A model generated the notes under the pieces. It saw nothing but the letters and a program-made list of their open reading frames with translations. It made no database searches and was not told the origin of the DNA. A stretch of 64,000 bases of DNA from Arctopsyche grandis (taxonomy: Eukaryota > Arthropoda > Insecta > Trichoptera > Hydropsychidae): the NCBI RefSeq assembly GCF_051622035.1, contig NC_135365.1, positions 25,792,001 to 25,856,000 of the forward strand, read 5' to 3'. Shown here piece after piece: positions 46,188 through 59,000 of this stretch (position 1 is its first letter; each line of letters starts with the position of its first letter). A program made the translations under genes and the position numbers.

Positions 46188-47930
46188 GTGTCAAAAAGAC
46201 TTGTGTGATCTTTTATAATACATTTATATATGTATGTATATTATTATGAACACTTTTTCAGCAAATTGATTATCGATTTTTATGAAAATCCTAACGCATA
46301 TTTTCATTTAGTATTATCGTTGCATGACGAGACACGTTTTCATCGGGATTTTTATCAAAGGCATATTGTATGTATGTTTTCATTGCCATATTTTACTATA
46401 ATATATCGGGCTTAAAAAGTGTGTTCAATACCACCTATCTAATTGAGGTTATTCACGACGATATGTTCATGCTTTGTTTTGATTACTTCATCGCATACAA
46501 CAAACAGCACATACCTGCGAAAGCACACATTTTTTACTTTTTGATAAGTTTTAACGTAATGATAATATATTCTGTATGTTTGTTTTATTTTTGATTTCGT
46601 GTACAGGTTTCGGGAATAGTCTCACGATATATTTTCAATTCTGCTCTGAATCGAAGCATATTCTTAATCTCATCAATGCAATGAAACTCATCGGAGTGGG
46701 AATTCAAACAAGGTGTACGTACAGACGAGTGAGATTTAGGCACAATTTTCATTCAAAATCGAATATTGCTAAATAGAACTATAATCGAAATGTGATATTC
46801 GTATAGTAGAATGATTCAATTCTCATCTTTTTTTATTTTAGTATACGCACTTTGATCCAGATGAAGTTTCTCTCATCTTTGTAATATATGTACTTGAACA
46901 ATTCCATTTGAATTTAATTTTTTTTTACGTAACAGAAAGAACACGAATGACATAAGTGTTGTGTCTCAGGACTGATGAGGGTTAAATTTAATTCATTCTC
47001 TACCAAAAAAAAATTCCGTCCAGAGACGGAAGCAAAAGTTTCAAGCTTCGAAGAGTTTCATTGTGTGTATGGTTTATATTGTATAAACAAGTATATGAAA
47101 TGAGCTTGTTTGCGACATTTAGAGAAGAGTTTGTGTGTCTGTGGATTATATTAAAACAACGGATTCACGAATGAGCGAACATATTCGTTGTGGGACTATT
47201 CTCGACTGTACCTTAATTTTTTATTTAATAATTTGCAATAATTCGATTCCCAAGGAATCTACTTGTAAATCTACGTCATTTATTTAGGATACGATCAGGA
47301 AGTGTTGTGTACGAGTGATATTTTGAATAGCAATCGAGAGTCTCTTAGGATTTGTAATTTTCGATCGAGGATATTTATAGTGAGATTTGTTATAAAAATC
47401 TATTTATTTTTTATACTGTTAATTTTCGTCGGAAAACACACTTTTCTACCGCATTTGGGTGCCATCGCATTATATTATACATGTATCGAGTCTTATGACG
47501 GTTTCATAATTTTTTACACTTGGAATAGTAATAATAAAAAGAACAACGTCGACGTTTACACGTACGTATGTTGAAATGATGCGACAACAATGATCTGATT
47601 ATGTTACGTTGACGGTGGAAGGGAAAAAGAGAAAAGAAAAAGGAGAAAGGACGACGGATTGTTAAGTTGTGCCATAAAAATCAGCATTGCGAATGTTTCC
47701 TTTACATATAAAAATTACGTGTATTTAAGAGTTTCATCTAAGAGCCGAACTGAAATATATTTGTAGCTTTTGTAAACTTTATACATGAAATCGGTTTTTT
47801 TATTATTATATTATAAATTAATTTAGACATAAAAATTCATCGGTGATAAACGTAACTTAATATTCATAAATAGTGTTTCAATATATTGCGATTTTTACAT
47901 TGTATTGAATAAATAAATAAAATTTAGAAC
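46188..47930 (+). other. Ptp69D 3' untranslated region (end uncertain)
   Basis: AT-rich, no coding potential, directly after the TAA. Candidate polyadenylation signals AATAAA are at 47908-47913, 49230-49235 and 49777-49782, so the UTR may run to any of these. Sequence from this region (about 46,640-47,330 and 49,019-49,090) is found again at 59,680-60,395 in the broken duplicate. Confidence 0.45.
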
Positions 47931-49877
47931 TGAACACGAATAAATCTGAACTTTCTCATATCTTGAATGAAATACAACTAGAAAAAAATATTAGATTTTT
48001 ATAAATATTTATTTTGTAAGTGCGATTGTATGCTTAGGCAATTGTGTCATTTCATTTTGTTGTATTTTTTGTAAATTTATTGTATAGAAAAATATTGTGC
48101 GAGGCGTGACGATACATTGACGGTTCATCTGCAAAACCAGGCCTGTTCTTAGTCGAAAGCATACGACAGATTGGACTCAAACTACTGTCAACTTCGCTCG
48201 ATCAGTTGGAGGCTAGAGTCCAATTCGCCATATGTTTGTTCTTAGAGCTGAAATGGGGCAAAAAGTAAATTCAACATTTCATTATGACGGTTTGAACCAG
48301 CCGTAAACTCGGTTCCATTCAACTAGTCGCTGGAAATCCATCATGGAGTTTGACGAGACTTGGCAACGGCTTTCCAATTCAGTGCGTATATTATTTAGTC
48401 ATTTCAATTACGATACAATCTCAATTTTGGGTTCCTAATTTACGAATGAATTTGTGTAATATTTTGTGCAAATTAAAAGTTTTTCCTTGTTCTTTACGTG
48501 CATAACGATGATGTTTCAGTTTTAGCGTTAAAGCTTATCGCATTGTAACTGTAATATTGGGCAAATAACAATAGCTTATCTTAGTCAGTGTTCTCGATAA
48601 GGTGTACGATAAGTTGATAGTCACATTCAATTTTAATTATTATTATAAAAATAATGTAATTCGTAAAATGACGTTAATGATAAACCTAGTGCGTATACAT
48701 TGTGAAGAAGGCACAATTTTTTGATATGAAACCTTTTGAACTAATTAGTGTTTTTTACTATACATTTATAGGAGATTATTACTTAGATATTAAGAAATAA
48801 GAATCACAATTAATTTTCTATAAAAAATGAATATTTGAAAAATATAAATACGCATTATTTGACAGGTTGACCGGATTATTTTTTGAAATGTAATGTTCAG
48901 TTTTTAAATTGAAATAATATGTACAACAGAAACGGTCGCTCCTTTTCTTTACGGTCAAAATATTATTATTTTCTTTTGAATATTCATTTCTAATTCAATA
49001 TGTATGTATGTACATATAAAGAAAATATGTGTAGTGCGTTTAGAGATTCGGAGCAGAATTTGAGTGTTAATATAATACTCTTATCGAATAAGCATTTGTG
49101 GCAATATCCGGTTTATTTAATTTTGCACCGAAAACTGTCTGGATCCAATCTGCATTCGAATTATTCTGCGTTTCGCATCTGAACAGACTCTAGTTTGTCT
49201 CAAACGTGGCGTTATTCTTGTATTATTGTAATAAATAAATATTTCGTTACCACCGAATAGTGTTGCATTTATAGAATTGTTTTTGTTTTTATATCCAGTT
49301 AGTTCGTACAATAGACATGTGTATTAGATCCGAACCACGTATCAGATTCTGTGTTACGATAATTACATTTTCTCTCAAATGTAACATCTATTAGAAGTTG
49401 TTTATCCTCCGTGTAGATTATCGTTTGTAAAATTTGCACAAGTTGGGGTTTCTAATTAGGATTTTGCGTTGAAACCATTAAACAATTGTAAATGATAATA
49501 ATGATGTATGTATTTTTCGGTTTAACAATGTCGTGAATTATCTTTTTCGAAGACCTGCATGCTAGGATTGTATAGTAATTATTTTTTGACCTCTTATTGT
49601 GTATTTATATGCAAATCTATCTACATATATACATATATACATACACGATAATGACAATTTTTATATTTATAAATGCATATATATGTGTACGTATTATTCT
49701 ATAGTTATATATTATTTATTTGAGGAATTTTTATTATTATATTATTTAAACGTCATTGTAAACAAAATATTTGTATAATAAATCTATTGTATTTGGATGT
49801 GTCTTTTTTTTAGAATATGGTTTTCTTTCAGAGTTATTGTCATATTGTTTTTGTTCATTGTCATATGTATTTGTTAT

Positions 49878-50250
49878 TTTTGCGTAGGGGTGGGTTCAGG
49901 ATTCAAATGAAAGGCCAAAGTCGCTTCACAACATTTATTCAACACGTAAAGTGGGATTCAGGAGGTCCACACGTAACCACCGCTCTCTCCAGAATACTTG
50001 ATCCACCGTGAGTACCTCCTTATAAAGGACAAGTTGCCCAGCATAGCATCCCCGATTTGATGGCGTGTCTTTTGTCTCGGCATGTAGGTCTACCCTGGCG
50101 AGTCGCACGCACTCACCCCAGTTCTGAGAACTCTAGCGTATCCTTTGTTTGGGCACTAACACAGTCCCATTAGCCTAAACTGGGTTTTCTATTGTTCACC
50201 CTAGAATGCACTTAGACAGTGGATAATCTCTCCCACGTTCCCACGCTACA
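49878..50250 (-). mobile_element. Solo LTR, same family
   Basis: 373 bp, flanked by TTAT on both sides (49874-49877, 50251-50254). Shares GCGTAGGGGTGG, CAAAGTCGCTTCACA and ATTTATTCAA with 43423-43777. The minus strand has CTTTATAAGGAGG and, downstream, GAATAAATG, consistent with promoter and poly(A) signal. It lies just upstream of the SINE tail and the Ptp69D duplicate. Confidence 0.78.
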
Positions 50251-50359
50251 TTATTGCTGTGGATTTGATTGACTAAAATCCTTGGATGACTTCACGAATT
50301 CGTTCTATATCTTTTAAAATAGTGGAGATCGTTAAATGAGACAATGACAACGAATATAA

Positions 50360-50535
50360 AAAAAATCGTATTGTTACATGAAAGTTATTTATCGTATTAA
50401 TACGATGTTTGTAATATCTGACCATAGATGTCAGATATTGTTTAGATTTACATGTATCTATGTAATAATTATGTGGACCAGGAAGGCGCATTTGGGGTTT
50501 ACCTGTTGAGCCTTCCTGGTATATTTGTATGTAAA
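50360..50535 (+). mobile_element. tRNA-derived SINE, 5'-truncated tail
   Basis: Nearly identical to 29,085-29,260, including the hairpin CCAGGAAGGC...GCCTTCCTGG (50478-50519, 10-bp perfect stem). Ends in ATTTGTATGTAAATAAATAA repeats directly before the Ptp69D duplicate. Confidence 0.82.
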
Positions 50536-50550
50536 TAAATAAATAAATAA

Positions 50551-51590
50551 ATGTCTTCGAGTACGCCGATTTTAGTACAATGCAGGTACACAATTATGGG
50601 GACTGATCTAATTGTGAAGGTGTTCTTCACCACCAGTCCGCCATGTATTATAGACGAGTTCGTCTGTGTTTTGGTAGTTAATACTGCTGTTTGTTTGAAT
50701 AAAGTTGTTTTATTGTTTGCCTAAATATTGTACAAGTGTATTAGAATATTTGGGGAAGTTTTCTTGAAGCGGCTATTGGCTGTTGACTTGGTGTCGTGAT
50801 GGCCGCTGGATCTGCAATGTGTCGTTGCTCTGGATCCGGCTATGTTCAGATGTCTCTGGATATGGCAGTGTGTTGCTGGCTCGGCATTCGGCTATGCTCA
50901 GAAGGTCTCTGGATGCGGCAGTGTGTTGCTGGCTCGTTCGGCTGGTCCGCTGCTGTGTGTCGGCGCTTGTTGCTGTGGGTCGACTGGTCTGCTGCTGTGT
51001 GTCGACGCTTGCTGCTGTGGGTCGACTGAAGTTGTTCGGGATGGACCTCCTTTTATATTGTTTTTGGGCATCACGTGACTCGTTGCAGCTGGTGTTTATG
51101 CGTGTGCGAGGAATGTGTTTTTGTCGATTAGGGTGGAACTTGCTAGAACGTTTGGCACCGTTCCGCTCGATTTAGTTTAATGGCTGCAGGTGTTCTTCGA
51201 CCGGTTTTGTTCCACTTGACTTGTAGGGGTGGAACTTGCTAGAACGTTTGGCGATTGATTCCAAGAAGTGCATGTGGTGTTTACGTGTGCGAGTTATGCG
51301 AGGAATGTGGTTTGTTGTTGTGGAATATGCTCGAATGTTTCGATGACGAGATTCCTACACAATCAATGTTGCAAAATCCTATAGGATAGATTGAGTGTAA
51401 ATTAATGTGCGCTTTTTTCACAGCCAAGGTACGGATCGCTCGTCGATGTTTGTCGCTTTGGATATTCTAACGATCCAACTCCGCACAGAAAAACGGGTCG
51501 ACGTATCGACGGTGACGAGGAAACTCCGGTGTCAGAGGATGGGTTGTTTGGACACGTTTGGGAGTATTGTTTCAAGTCAATATTTTGAGT
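50551..51590 (+). pseudogene. Partial Ptp69D duplicate: end of exon 27, intron 27 and exon 28
   Basis: 50551-50586 copies the last bases of exon 27 with the donor; 51424-51559 copies exon 28 at the same 136-nt length with three base differences that I counted. The intron between them is also copied but split by an insertion (50595-51359). In the copy the catalytic His of the HC motif has become Gln, a Ser codon in exon 28 has become Asp, and the exon 28 donor GT is now GG, so it cannot splice normally. The copy stops at about 51,590, where a Jockey-type LINE begins. It resumes as 3'-UTR sequence at 59,675. Confidence 0.9.
50595..51359 (-). mobile_element. Insertion in the Ptp69D duplicate, probable solo LTR
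   Basis: It splits the duplicated intron 27. TACACAAT occurs on both sides (50587-50594 and 51356-51363). If the target duplication is only CAAT, the element reads TGTAGGAATC...CCCATA on the minus strand, LTR-like. On that strand a TATA-like CAATATAAAAGG (near 51,055) precedes AATAAA signals (near 50,700-50,715). An internal tandem repeat of GCTGCTGTG/GTCGACTG type spans about 50,940-51,030, and GGTGGAACTTGCTAGAACGT occurs at 51,132 and 51,230. An 8-bp duplication (hAT style) is the alternative reading. Confidence 0.6.
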
Positions 51591-52800
51591 TGATAAAGAA
51601 CTATGGCGATTAAATATTGGATATATTGAGGATATACCCCGCATCGCCTTGCATTTCGCTGCCTCAATGTGAGGTGCCCGTCTCATTCTTTTATCAAACG
51701 TTACTCCTAAATATTTTATTACTGACTGCCATTTCAGACTTTCTCCAGAGGGGATTTTCAGATCTGAACTTGGCTTATGCTTTCTAACACTAAAGAATAT
51801 GGCATCTGTTTTGGTTTGATTAATTTGAATTTTCCACTTAGTGAAGTGTTCAGTCATTGTTTTAATTGCAAATTCAAGATTTTTATGAATATTGTCTGGT
51901 TTTTTGCTACTTGTGAAGCAAGCGGTATCATCTGCATAAAGGGGTATATGACAGTTTTTTGGAATAGGTATGTCATTTATATGTATATATGGAGAACAAG
52001 AGTGGACCAAGCAAGCTCCCCTGCGGAACGCCAGCTGCGATTATTTTTGGAGACGATAATTCATGATTTACGCTAAACACTAGCTTTCTACGAGTTAGGT
52101 ACGATTTGATGATAAGAATTAGGTAGTTTGGTATTTTGTTAATAAGGAGCTTATGGATGAGTCCATCGTGCCAAACCGTGTCGAAGGCCTTTTCTATGTC
52201 GAGACATACCATTCCGGTACTTCTCTTCATATTAAAGTTCTTCGTCACGTGTTCAGTTAGTCTTGTTAGTTGTTGGGTCGTGGATTGTCCAGTGTGAAAT
52301 CCAAATTGTCCATTTATTAATTTATTATTTACGACTTTAAGTAAACGAGTGTAGATTATTTTTTCCAGAATTTTTGAAAGCGTGCAAAGTAAGCTAATGG
52401 GTCGATAATTGGCCGGGTTTTATGAGATTTTATCGGGCTTAAGTATGGGAATTACGTTGGCTGTTTTCCAGTATTCTGGGAAATACCCGGTGAGTAAACA
52501 TGCGTTGAATATTTTAGATAATGAGACTAAAGCTTTAAATGGAAGTTGTTTGATTATGATGTTATCTATTGAATCTCGCCCAGGTGCCTTTTTATTTTTT
52601 AAATTACGTATTATATTTTGGATTTCACACGGATGCACCAATTTTATATTTTTAGTACTGTTAGTGGGAGTTTTTGTGATGATTTTAATGGACCGGTTGA
52701 CTTTATTATGCGTTGGTATGTGATTGTAATGTTGTGTGAGTGTGTGATGTTTTTGGAAAGATTTTGATAATAGTTCTGCTTTGTCGCAATCACGCGTCAC
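51590..52800 (-). pseudogene. Jockey-type reverse transcriptase (broken)
   Basis: Minus-strand frames cover the fingers to palm: [52 protein letters not shown] and the catalytic YADD. At least two frame changes occur. The thumb ends after YLGVTFDKRM and GISSIYPIFNRHS at the junction with the duplicate. It would copy LINE RNA at the target site if intact. Confidence 0.85.
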
Positions 52801-52889
52801 TGAGATTCCTGCATCATCTAATGGATTTTTTGTCCTGCGAATCGCTTTAGCTAATTTCCATAGAGACCCATTAACTGTGCTTAATTTTT

Positions 52890-53930
52890 CTAATTTTTAG
52901 ACCAAGCTTCATTTTTTATTTCTTTGATTCTAATTTTAATTTTATATGTCAGCTTATTTATTAATGTTTTCAATGCTGGATTTTTTGATGTTTGCCAAAT
53001 TTTACGGAGTTTATTTTTACTTTTTATTAGATTTGCAACAAAGTCAGTTATCTCTAGTTTGTGTTCAATGTATTGTGTCTTAGGTATGTGAAGGTGTTTG
53101 GATCGAGGTATTGATTTCGTCAGGTGTATTATGGAGCTGTCGATTTCTGTTTTGTTTGTGAGTGTGGTAGAAGTTAGAATAGTTTGGTCATTTATGTACG
53201 ACTTGAACTCTCGCCAGTTAGCTCTCCCGTAATCCCAACTATGCTTGATGATTTCCTCGGGCTTCCCGTCGATTGAGAAGATTATCGGGAGATGATCAGA
53301 CGACAGGGCTTGAAGGGCATTTGGGGTTGATAATTTTGGGCAGTTCTTGACGAGGACAAGATCTAGTGTGGATGGTTGTGAGTTATTTGTGGGATAGTGT
53401 GTGTATGTATCCGGATGAAGTAAGATTGTATCTGTTAGTTGAATGTATTTAAAAAGAGTTGTGCCTTGTTGGTCAGTGTTTACGCAATTCCATAACGGAT
53501 GTTTGGCATTAAAGTCACCAGCTACCACTACCGAACTACCAATGTTAAATATTTTGTTAAGATCGGATACCAATAATCGTTTTTGGGGAGGATTGTAAGC
53601 GGATGCTACTATGTGACGGGTGTTGTTAATTGTTAGTTCGATGGCGGTTAGTTCTAGATTTTTTAGTGGCGGAGTTATTACGCGACAATGTTTAATTGAG
53701 GATTTTATAAAAATGGCAACTCCCCCTCCATGCTGTTCTCGATCTTCGCGATAGCAGTTAAAGTTAGGTAGGTTAATACGGATGTGAGGTTTTAAGAAGG
53801 TCTCGGAGATTAGGTCATACTAGTATGTCAACACAGTACTCACCGATCGCCGACTCTAGTTCGGGAATCTTATTCTTAAGTCCACGAGCATTCCAAGCTA
53901 GAATGTGCAGGCGCCTCCCGTTAATCAAAG
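52890..53930 (-). pseudogene. Jockey-type AP endonuclease domain (broken)
   Basis: Starts with LHILAWNARGLKNKIPELE. After a frame change near 53,820 it continues with LISETFLKPHIRI, GGGVAIFIKSSI, VVVAGDFNAKHPLW and ALSSDHLPIIF. These are the metal- and phosphate-binding motifs of APE-type LINE endonucleases. A 227-residue open stretch (52890-53573) covers the second half. Confidence 0.85.
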
Positions 53931-55090
53931 ACATCGAGATATTCGACAAGCATGAGTGCCAGCTCTAGTTTGTTGGTGCAACCGCTGGCCTTGGCACGAA
54001 TCTCCTGGAGGATCTTCAACATCTTCGCCATAGACGCCATGGAAGTTAGGTCTGTTGTTGGTTGAATGTTGGGATTGATTGGTTGGTGGGGTTTTTTTAG
54101 GGATATTTGGGATATTTGGTGAAGGAGTTTTAATGGTCGGTAGCTTTGGGAAGTTATGATCGTTAACGACCGGGATATTTTGTGACTGCACCACTGGGAG
54201 CTTCCAAGGGTTGGCTTTGACAATTGATGCTCGATTCTTCCTCGATTCCAGCATTTTCAGATAGCTCAGTCTTTTTGGACAGTCTTTGAAGTTAGCGGGG
54301 TGAAATCCTGTACAGCCTGAGCAGCCAGCAGGGGTATGTAACTATCCCTTGAATGCATTGTGCGGTGAGGTGAGCGCCGGCACATTTGACGCATTTGGCC
54401 TGCCGATTGCAGTTTTTCGCAGCGTGTCCATATTCTTGGCATCTGAAACATTGAGTGATATTTTGAGATTTACTAGTATACTTAACGACACTAACCTTTG
54501 CGTAACAGATGTACCGGATTTCTTTGATCTTCTTTGCCGAAACCGATGGCTCGAAGAACACCAAGTATTGCTCCTAGGCTCCTTCGTCTTCATGAGTATG
54601 ACTTTGGATACTGGGAATCCCTGTCTGATGATATCATCTTTAATATCAGCTTCCGGCAATTTCGGCAAGCCACGCACGACACTTTTTATTTCCTTTTCCT
54701 CCTTCCTGGAAAAGGTATGGAATTGTCGGTCCGGTGTCAATTCATCCCGAAGTTTTTTTAAGTATTTTGACCAATGTAAGTCATTGAGAAGTATTTTACA
54801 AACTTCTTGATCGACTCGATCATGCTGCCGTGAGTGCCAGTAGCTGTCATGATGATGGGCGGGATTCTTCCACCGCTTCTGGGGACATCGGAAACTTCCA
54901 AGAGCCCTTCAAATTTGTTTTTCTCCTGAATTTTAAATTCAGGAGCAACATCTTTCACGTTCTTTGCCATATGTTTTGGAAACTGCCACTCGGTCTCCAT
55001 CTGAGCGGTCTGAGAACAGCCTGGTTGAGGAGCTTCAGTTGTAGTTATCAGTGTCTTCTTCACTCTTTTTTTCAGGGTGGATCCTCGCAT
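53930..55090 (-). pseudogene. Jockey-type ORF1 (gag-like) protein, frameshifted
   Basis: Begins MRGSTLKKRVKK, continues through RKEEKEIKSVVRGLPK (PRE_C2HC-like) and IRYICYAKVSVV to two CCHC/CCHC-like knuckles, then a Pro/Asn-rich tail. Reading needs several frame changes. RNA-binding role inferred from the zinc knuckles. Confidence 0.75.
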
Positions 55091-55336
55091 GGTGCCGACA
55101 TGTGTTCTTTTGATAATGACCAAAATGAGCAATATGGCAAAGTATGAAAACGATCGGATAAGAGGCAAACTTTTTCCTGAATTGTAATCGTAAGTGAAAC
55201 GTAAAAGAGGTTAGTAAAAATTATACAAATCTTGAAAATTGTTTTCGATATTTGCAATTTCGCAATCGATTAAATAACAGGTAAAGAGAAAAGACCTTTT
55301 TTCGGACACTGGGAATCATCCTTCGTTCCTAGTAAG

Positions 55337-55469
55337 TAGTCACCGGACCCAGAAGGTGCCGCGTATTGTTCAAAGGTTGTAAATGCATTGTTAAAGGTTT
55401 GCCGAACCTTTTTTACAAAGGATTTACAACAATGGAACAATGGATAGCACTGTGACTATCCTACCTCTA
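55337..55469. mobile_element. Short hAT-like MITE, TAGAGGT family, copy 4
   Basis: 133 bp, perfect 8-bp flanks CTAGTAAG (55329-55336, 55470-55477). Shares the core GTTGTAAATGCATTGTTAAA and AAGGTTTGCCGAACCTTTTT with copy 1. Confidence 0.85.
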
Positions 55470-55479
55470 CTAGTAAGTC

Positions 55480-56630
55480 ATAAATTTTATTGCATCGTAA
55501 TTTAACACCCAAAGAAAGCCGAAGACTCGAATTTTTTTTCAAACACGTGCAAAATTCTTTGTCGAAATTCGAAACGGGCGTATTTTTATTATTAGCCTCT
55601 TACTTTATGTCGGCTCTACTCGATTGTTTGTTAGACTTTATTTTCATTTACATATTAAGATTTTTCGATTTAAATTTAAGAGGACAAAATATTTTAATCT
55701 TTATTGTGTTAGTGTAATGTCGATTGGGAAGGAGAATTGTTATTATTCCATTGTTAATTATTATTTACCAATTGATCTATTACACTTTCATTTTAAAGTT
55801 CTGTTGTTTTTATTATATACATATGTACATACACATGTTAATTGCATGATTTTATGTTTATGTACATACATATATATCCGATTTCCGTAGACTTAATACC
55901 TAATTTCTCGCACGGTGCTTCAGTTCAAAATTTTATTTTGTTTTTAGTTTTTATATTTTAACAAACCACCGCATTTTATATTTTATTACTATTTAAAAAA
56001 TTATTGGTTTTGATTTTTAAATATCATTCTTAAAAGCCTGAACTACAAAAGACCATAATGCTATTTCTAGCATCTAGAAATTTCCTTTCTTTCGTAGTCG
56101 TAATTTTATTAAACACCCAACTTAAGCTAGCAAACAGTACCGGAACAAATCAACATTTATTCACATATATACAAATTAACATTTATATGTATGTGTTCTT
56201 GGTTCTATGATTCATTAACTCAATTCCTACAATGATGTTCTGTGATTCATTTACTCAATTCTGACAAGTATACATATGTACATATGTATGTAAGTTCTAA
56301 ACGAAACACATCTCAGTGAAATTTTCGACCTCATCACACTCTTTTAAAACAATTGTTGATTTATTATACATACATATGTACGTGGATAAATACATGTACC
56401 ACACATGTACATATACCGATTATTATTTGCTCACTCTTTTGTCGTCATAGTCAAACATCTGTTGTTGACAAAACCAAATACACACACCCACATGTACGTA
56501 TGTACAATGTATGTTATAATAATGCAAAATCTAAATATTCGGCCGTTTTCGACCACTGAAAACCTGAAACGGTTGGCCATCGATGAATGGTCTACGTGAC
56601 TTTTGTCACAAGTCTCCCGTGGATCATGAG
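55480..56630. other. No gene seen
   Basis: AT-rich with many TACATATGTACATA words, typical simple-sequence drift in insect DNA. No coding or repeat boundary supported. Confidence 0.5.
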
Positions 56631-56636
56631 TCATGA

Positions 56637-57371
56637 CTAGAGACACGTATTTTGGGCATCTATTTTTTTCAATTTTAGCATTTTCATTTTGTATTTTAGC
56701 GTTTTAGGGCATTAAAAATGTTCAATTTTAGCATCTATTTTTATGAAGAGTTTAATGTTAAATAATAAAAAATTTCGATGAATTTTAATAAAATTTATAC
56801 ATGTAATTTATACATGTAAAATTTATATATATTCAATTTAAAGACAACACATATGTATATACAATTTAAACACAACAATTAAAAAATAACAGAAAAAATT
56901 AAAAATGTTTTGAAATTAAAATTACAATGAAAAAAACATGAATATAAAAATACCCACAAAGACAAAATATATGAATATAAAAATATAATACCAATTAAAA
57001 TTTATTAAAACTCAACATGGAGCATATTAATTCTACAGATTCTTTTTTGAGATTCGGGCGACGATCGGTAACAATTATATTGTATTTACTAAAATACCTT
57101 TCAGCATCCACACTATTGACGGGACACCAAATTCACTCTCCATCACCAAACACCAAAACTCTTCATATTTAATTTTTGATGCCTGATATCACATAATGGG
57201 CAAAGGGATAGGAAGACCCTTCTAAATTTATTAATTTTATAAATTTTATGCAAATTTCACTTTTGTTTATTATTTTAGCATCTATTCGCATATTTTACGA
57301 ATTTAGCATCTATTCCGAATTTTAGCATCAATTAAGCATTAATAGCAAAGTGCCCAAAATACGGGTCTTTA
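56637..57371 (-). mobile_element. hAT-like element with inverted ends and hATC remnant
   Basis: Ends TAGAGACACGTATTTTGGGCA and, inverted at the right, TAAAGACCCGTATTTTGGGCA. Flanks GTCATGAC and GCAATGAC agree at six of eight bases. Both subterminal regions carry repeated TTTTAGCATCTATT. The minus strand retains the end of a transposase. Confidence 0.72.
56995..57131 (-). pseudogene. hAT transposase C-terminal dimerisation domain (hATC) remnant
   Basis: The minus-strand reading NSVDAERYFSKYNIIVTDRR followed by SVELICSMLSFNKF and a stop is the conserved hATC tail (ERxFS...R). Only about 45 residues remain. It lies inside the inverted-repeat element 56637-57371. Confidence 0.75.
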
Positions 57372-58337
57372 GCAATGACGAAGGAAAATAATCTTAAAAG
57401 CCACAACGTCCGTTGTGGTTAGATAAATGTTGAACGAAACGCATTCATATATGTACACACATGTTGCGTTATCTGCATACGATGCGGCGAATATTAACAT
57501 TTTCCCAAGAAGGGATTGAAATTTCATGAAGGGCAATAATCAATCTGAATTGATGCTTTCGAGCGTTTTCCCAGATTTCCCAAGTAATGTGAAACTATTC
57601 GGCCCCCTTTAGAGTATATTCTTTTGTATCGCCCTCCCCCCCCCCCCCTCCCCACAATAGTTGCTCAGGGAAAAAACAAATAAATTTATTTTTATTTAAG
57701 TACCATTTATCGGCCCGGCAAAATAGCCCTATTTCTAGACAAATTATGTACATATTTATCACATTATATTTATGCGAATGCCCATCTCTAAAACATTTCG
57801 CCCTGCAAATAAAAAGAGTGCCCCTCTCTATAATATCTCGCACGACAGATTCGGTGTTCGCCCGGCAAATCAAACGTCAAATGGGTTGCCAGTAACAAAA
57901 ATAAAATTTGACAAAAATAAAAACCGGCCAGTGGCGGCTCGTGACAAGTTTTAGTGGAGGGGCTGCACTGAAAAAATGTCTAAAAAATGTTACCATAAAT
58001 GTTCTATCATGTCATAGCAGGACAAGATAAGCAGTTTTTGGCGTACGACCACTTGAAATGTGGATTTAAGTATTATTGAAAAAAAACTAGCAAAATTCAC
58101 CACCCATTAAAGGGGTGGTGAAAAATTGTAAAAAAGCTTCTATTTAAAATTAACTTCTACAAATTTATGAATGATTTTTTTTACTAAAAATCATTCGTAA
58201 TGAAACGTCAGAAAAGCAACGCAAAAATATCAAATTACACTACATATTGAATTCAAATTTAAAAGCTAGTGGATATATACAAATAATTATTTTAACTATT
58301 AAAACATTCAAGTAGTATATTTTATTTATTTATCTAT

Positions 58338-59000
58338 ATAAGACCAAACTAATGTTCAATAGTTATTGCATGCCTGATAGCATCCCATTAGATGATAAAC
58401 CAGTAGAAGTAGTAAATAATTATTTATATTTAGGTCAAATAATTGACATGCCTGGTAGTAAAGATGAAGAGATAAAGAGACGTATGAAATTAGGATGGAG
58501 TGCATTTGGACGGATGAATGCTGTTTTTAAATCAAAAATGCCACTCTGTCTGAAGAACAAGATCTTCGATCAATGCGTTTTGCCAGTATTGACGTGTGGA
58601 TGTGAAACTTGGACACTGAACGCCAAGATGCTACACAAAATCCAATGCACTCAAAGAAGTATGGAACGATGTATGCTTGGCATAACGAGGAAAGACAGGA
58701 AGCGAAAGACGTGGGTGAGAAGCATGACAAGGGTAGTAGACCTAGTGGATAGAGTAAAGAGATGGCAATGGGCGGGCCACGTGGCCAGAAGAATGGACGA
58801 AAGGTGGACAAAGTAAGTGCTTGAATGGTACCCGAGAGAATGCAAAAGGGTAAAAGGAAGACCGCAGGGAAGATGGGTGGACGAAATTAGGAAAATGTGC
58901 GGGGTGAGATGGATGAGAGTTGCGCAAAACAGAGACGAGTGGAAGCGTGTTGGAGAGGCCTTCATCCAGCAGTCGATGGTGAATGGCTGTAAATGATGAA
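58338..59000 (+). mobile_element. RTE-type LINE 3' fragment
   Basis: A frame from about 58,341 encodes the C-terminal part of an RTE-clade reverse transcriptase: NNYLYLGQII, EIKRRMKLGW, QCVLPVLTCGCETWTL, MLGITRKDR, WAGHVARRMDERW and later GRPQGRWVDEI. One in-frame TAA at 58814-58816 interrupts it. 5' truncated, as is usual for LINE copies; 3' end near 59,000. Confidence 0.8.

Larger units (their letters stand above)
51590..55250 (-). mobile_element. Jockey-type LINE, both ORFs present but broken, 3' truncated
   Basis: On the minus strand, in order: ORF1 (start near 55,090; PRE_C2HC-like region; zinc knuckles CFRCQEYGHAAKNC and CVKCAGAHLTAQC near 54,450-54,370); an endonuclease (ILAWNARGLKNK near 53,900; VVVAGDFNAKHPLW; SSDHLPI); and a reverse transcriptase ([52 protein letters not shown]). 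Frameshifts near 54,780, 54,560, 54,270, 53,820 and 52,850 show it is dead. The ORF2 C-terminus and 3' UTR are missing. The left end joins the Ptp69D duplicate at about 51,590, so the truncation is on the unusual (3') side. ORF2 reads through into antisense exon 28 sequence. Confidence 0.85.

Noticed and set aside
47302..47574. 90-residue hydrophobic ORF after the phosphatase gene
   Set aside because: Within the probable 3' UTR, no conserved motif; the hydrophobic look follows from AT-rich codons.
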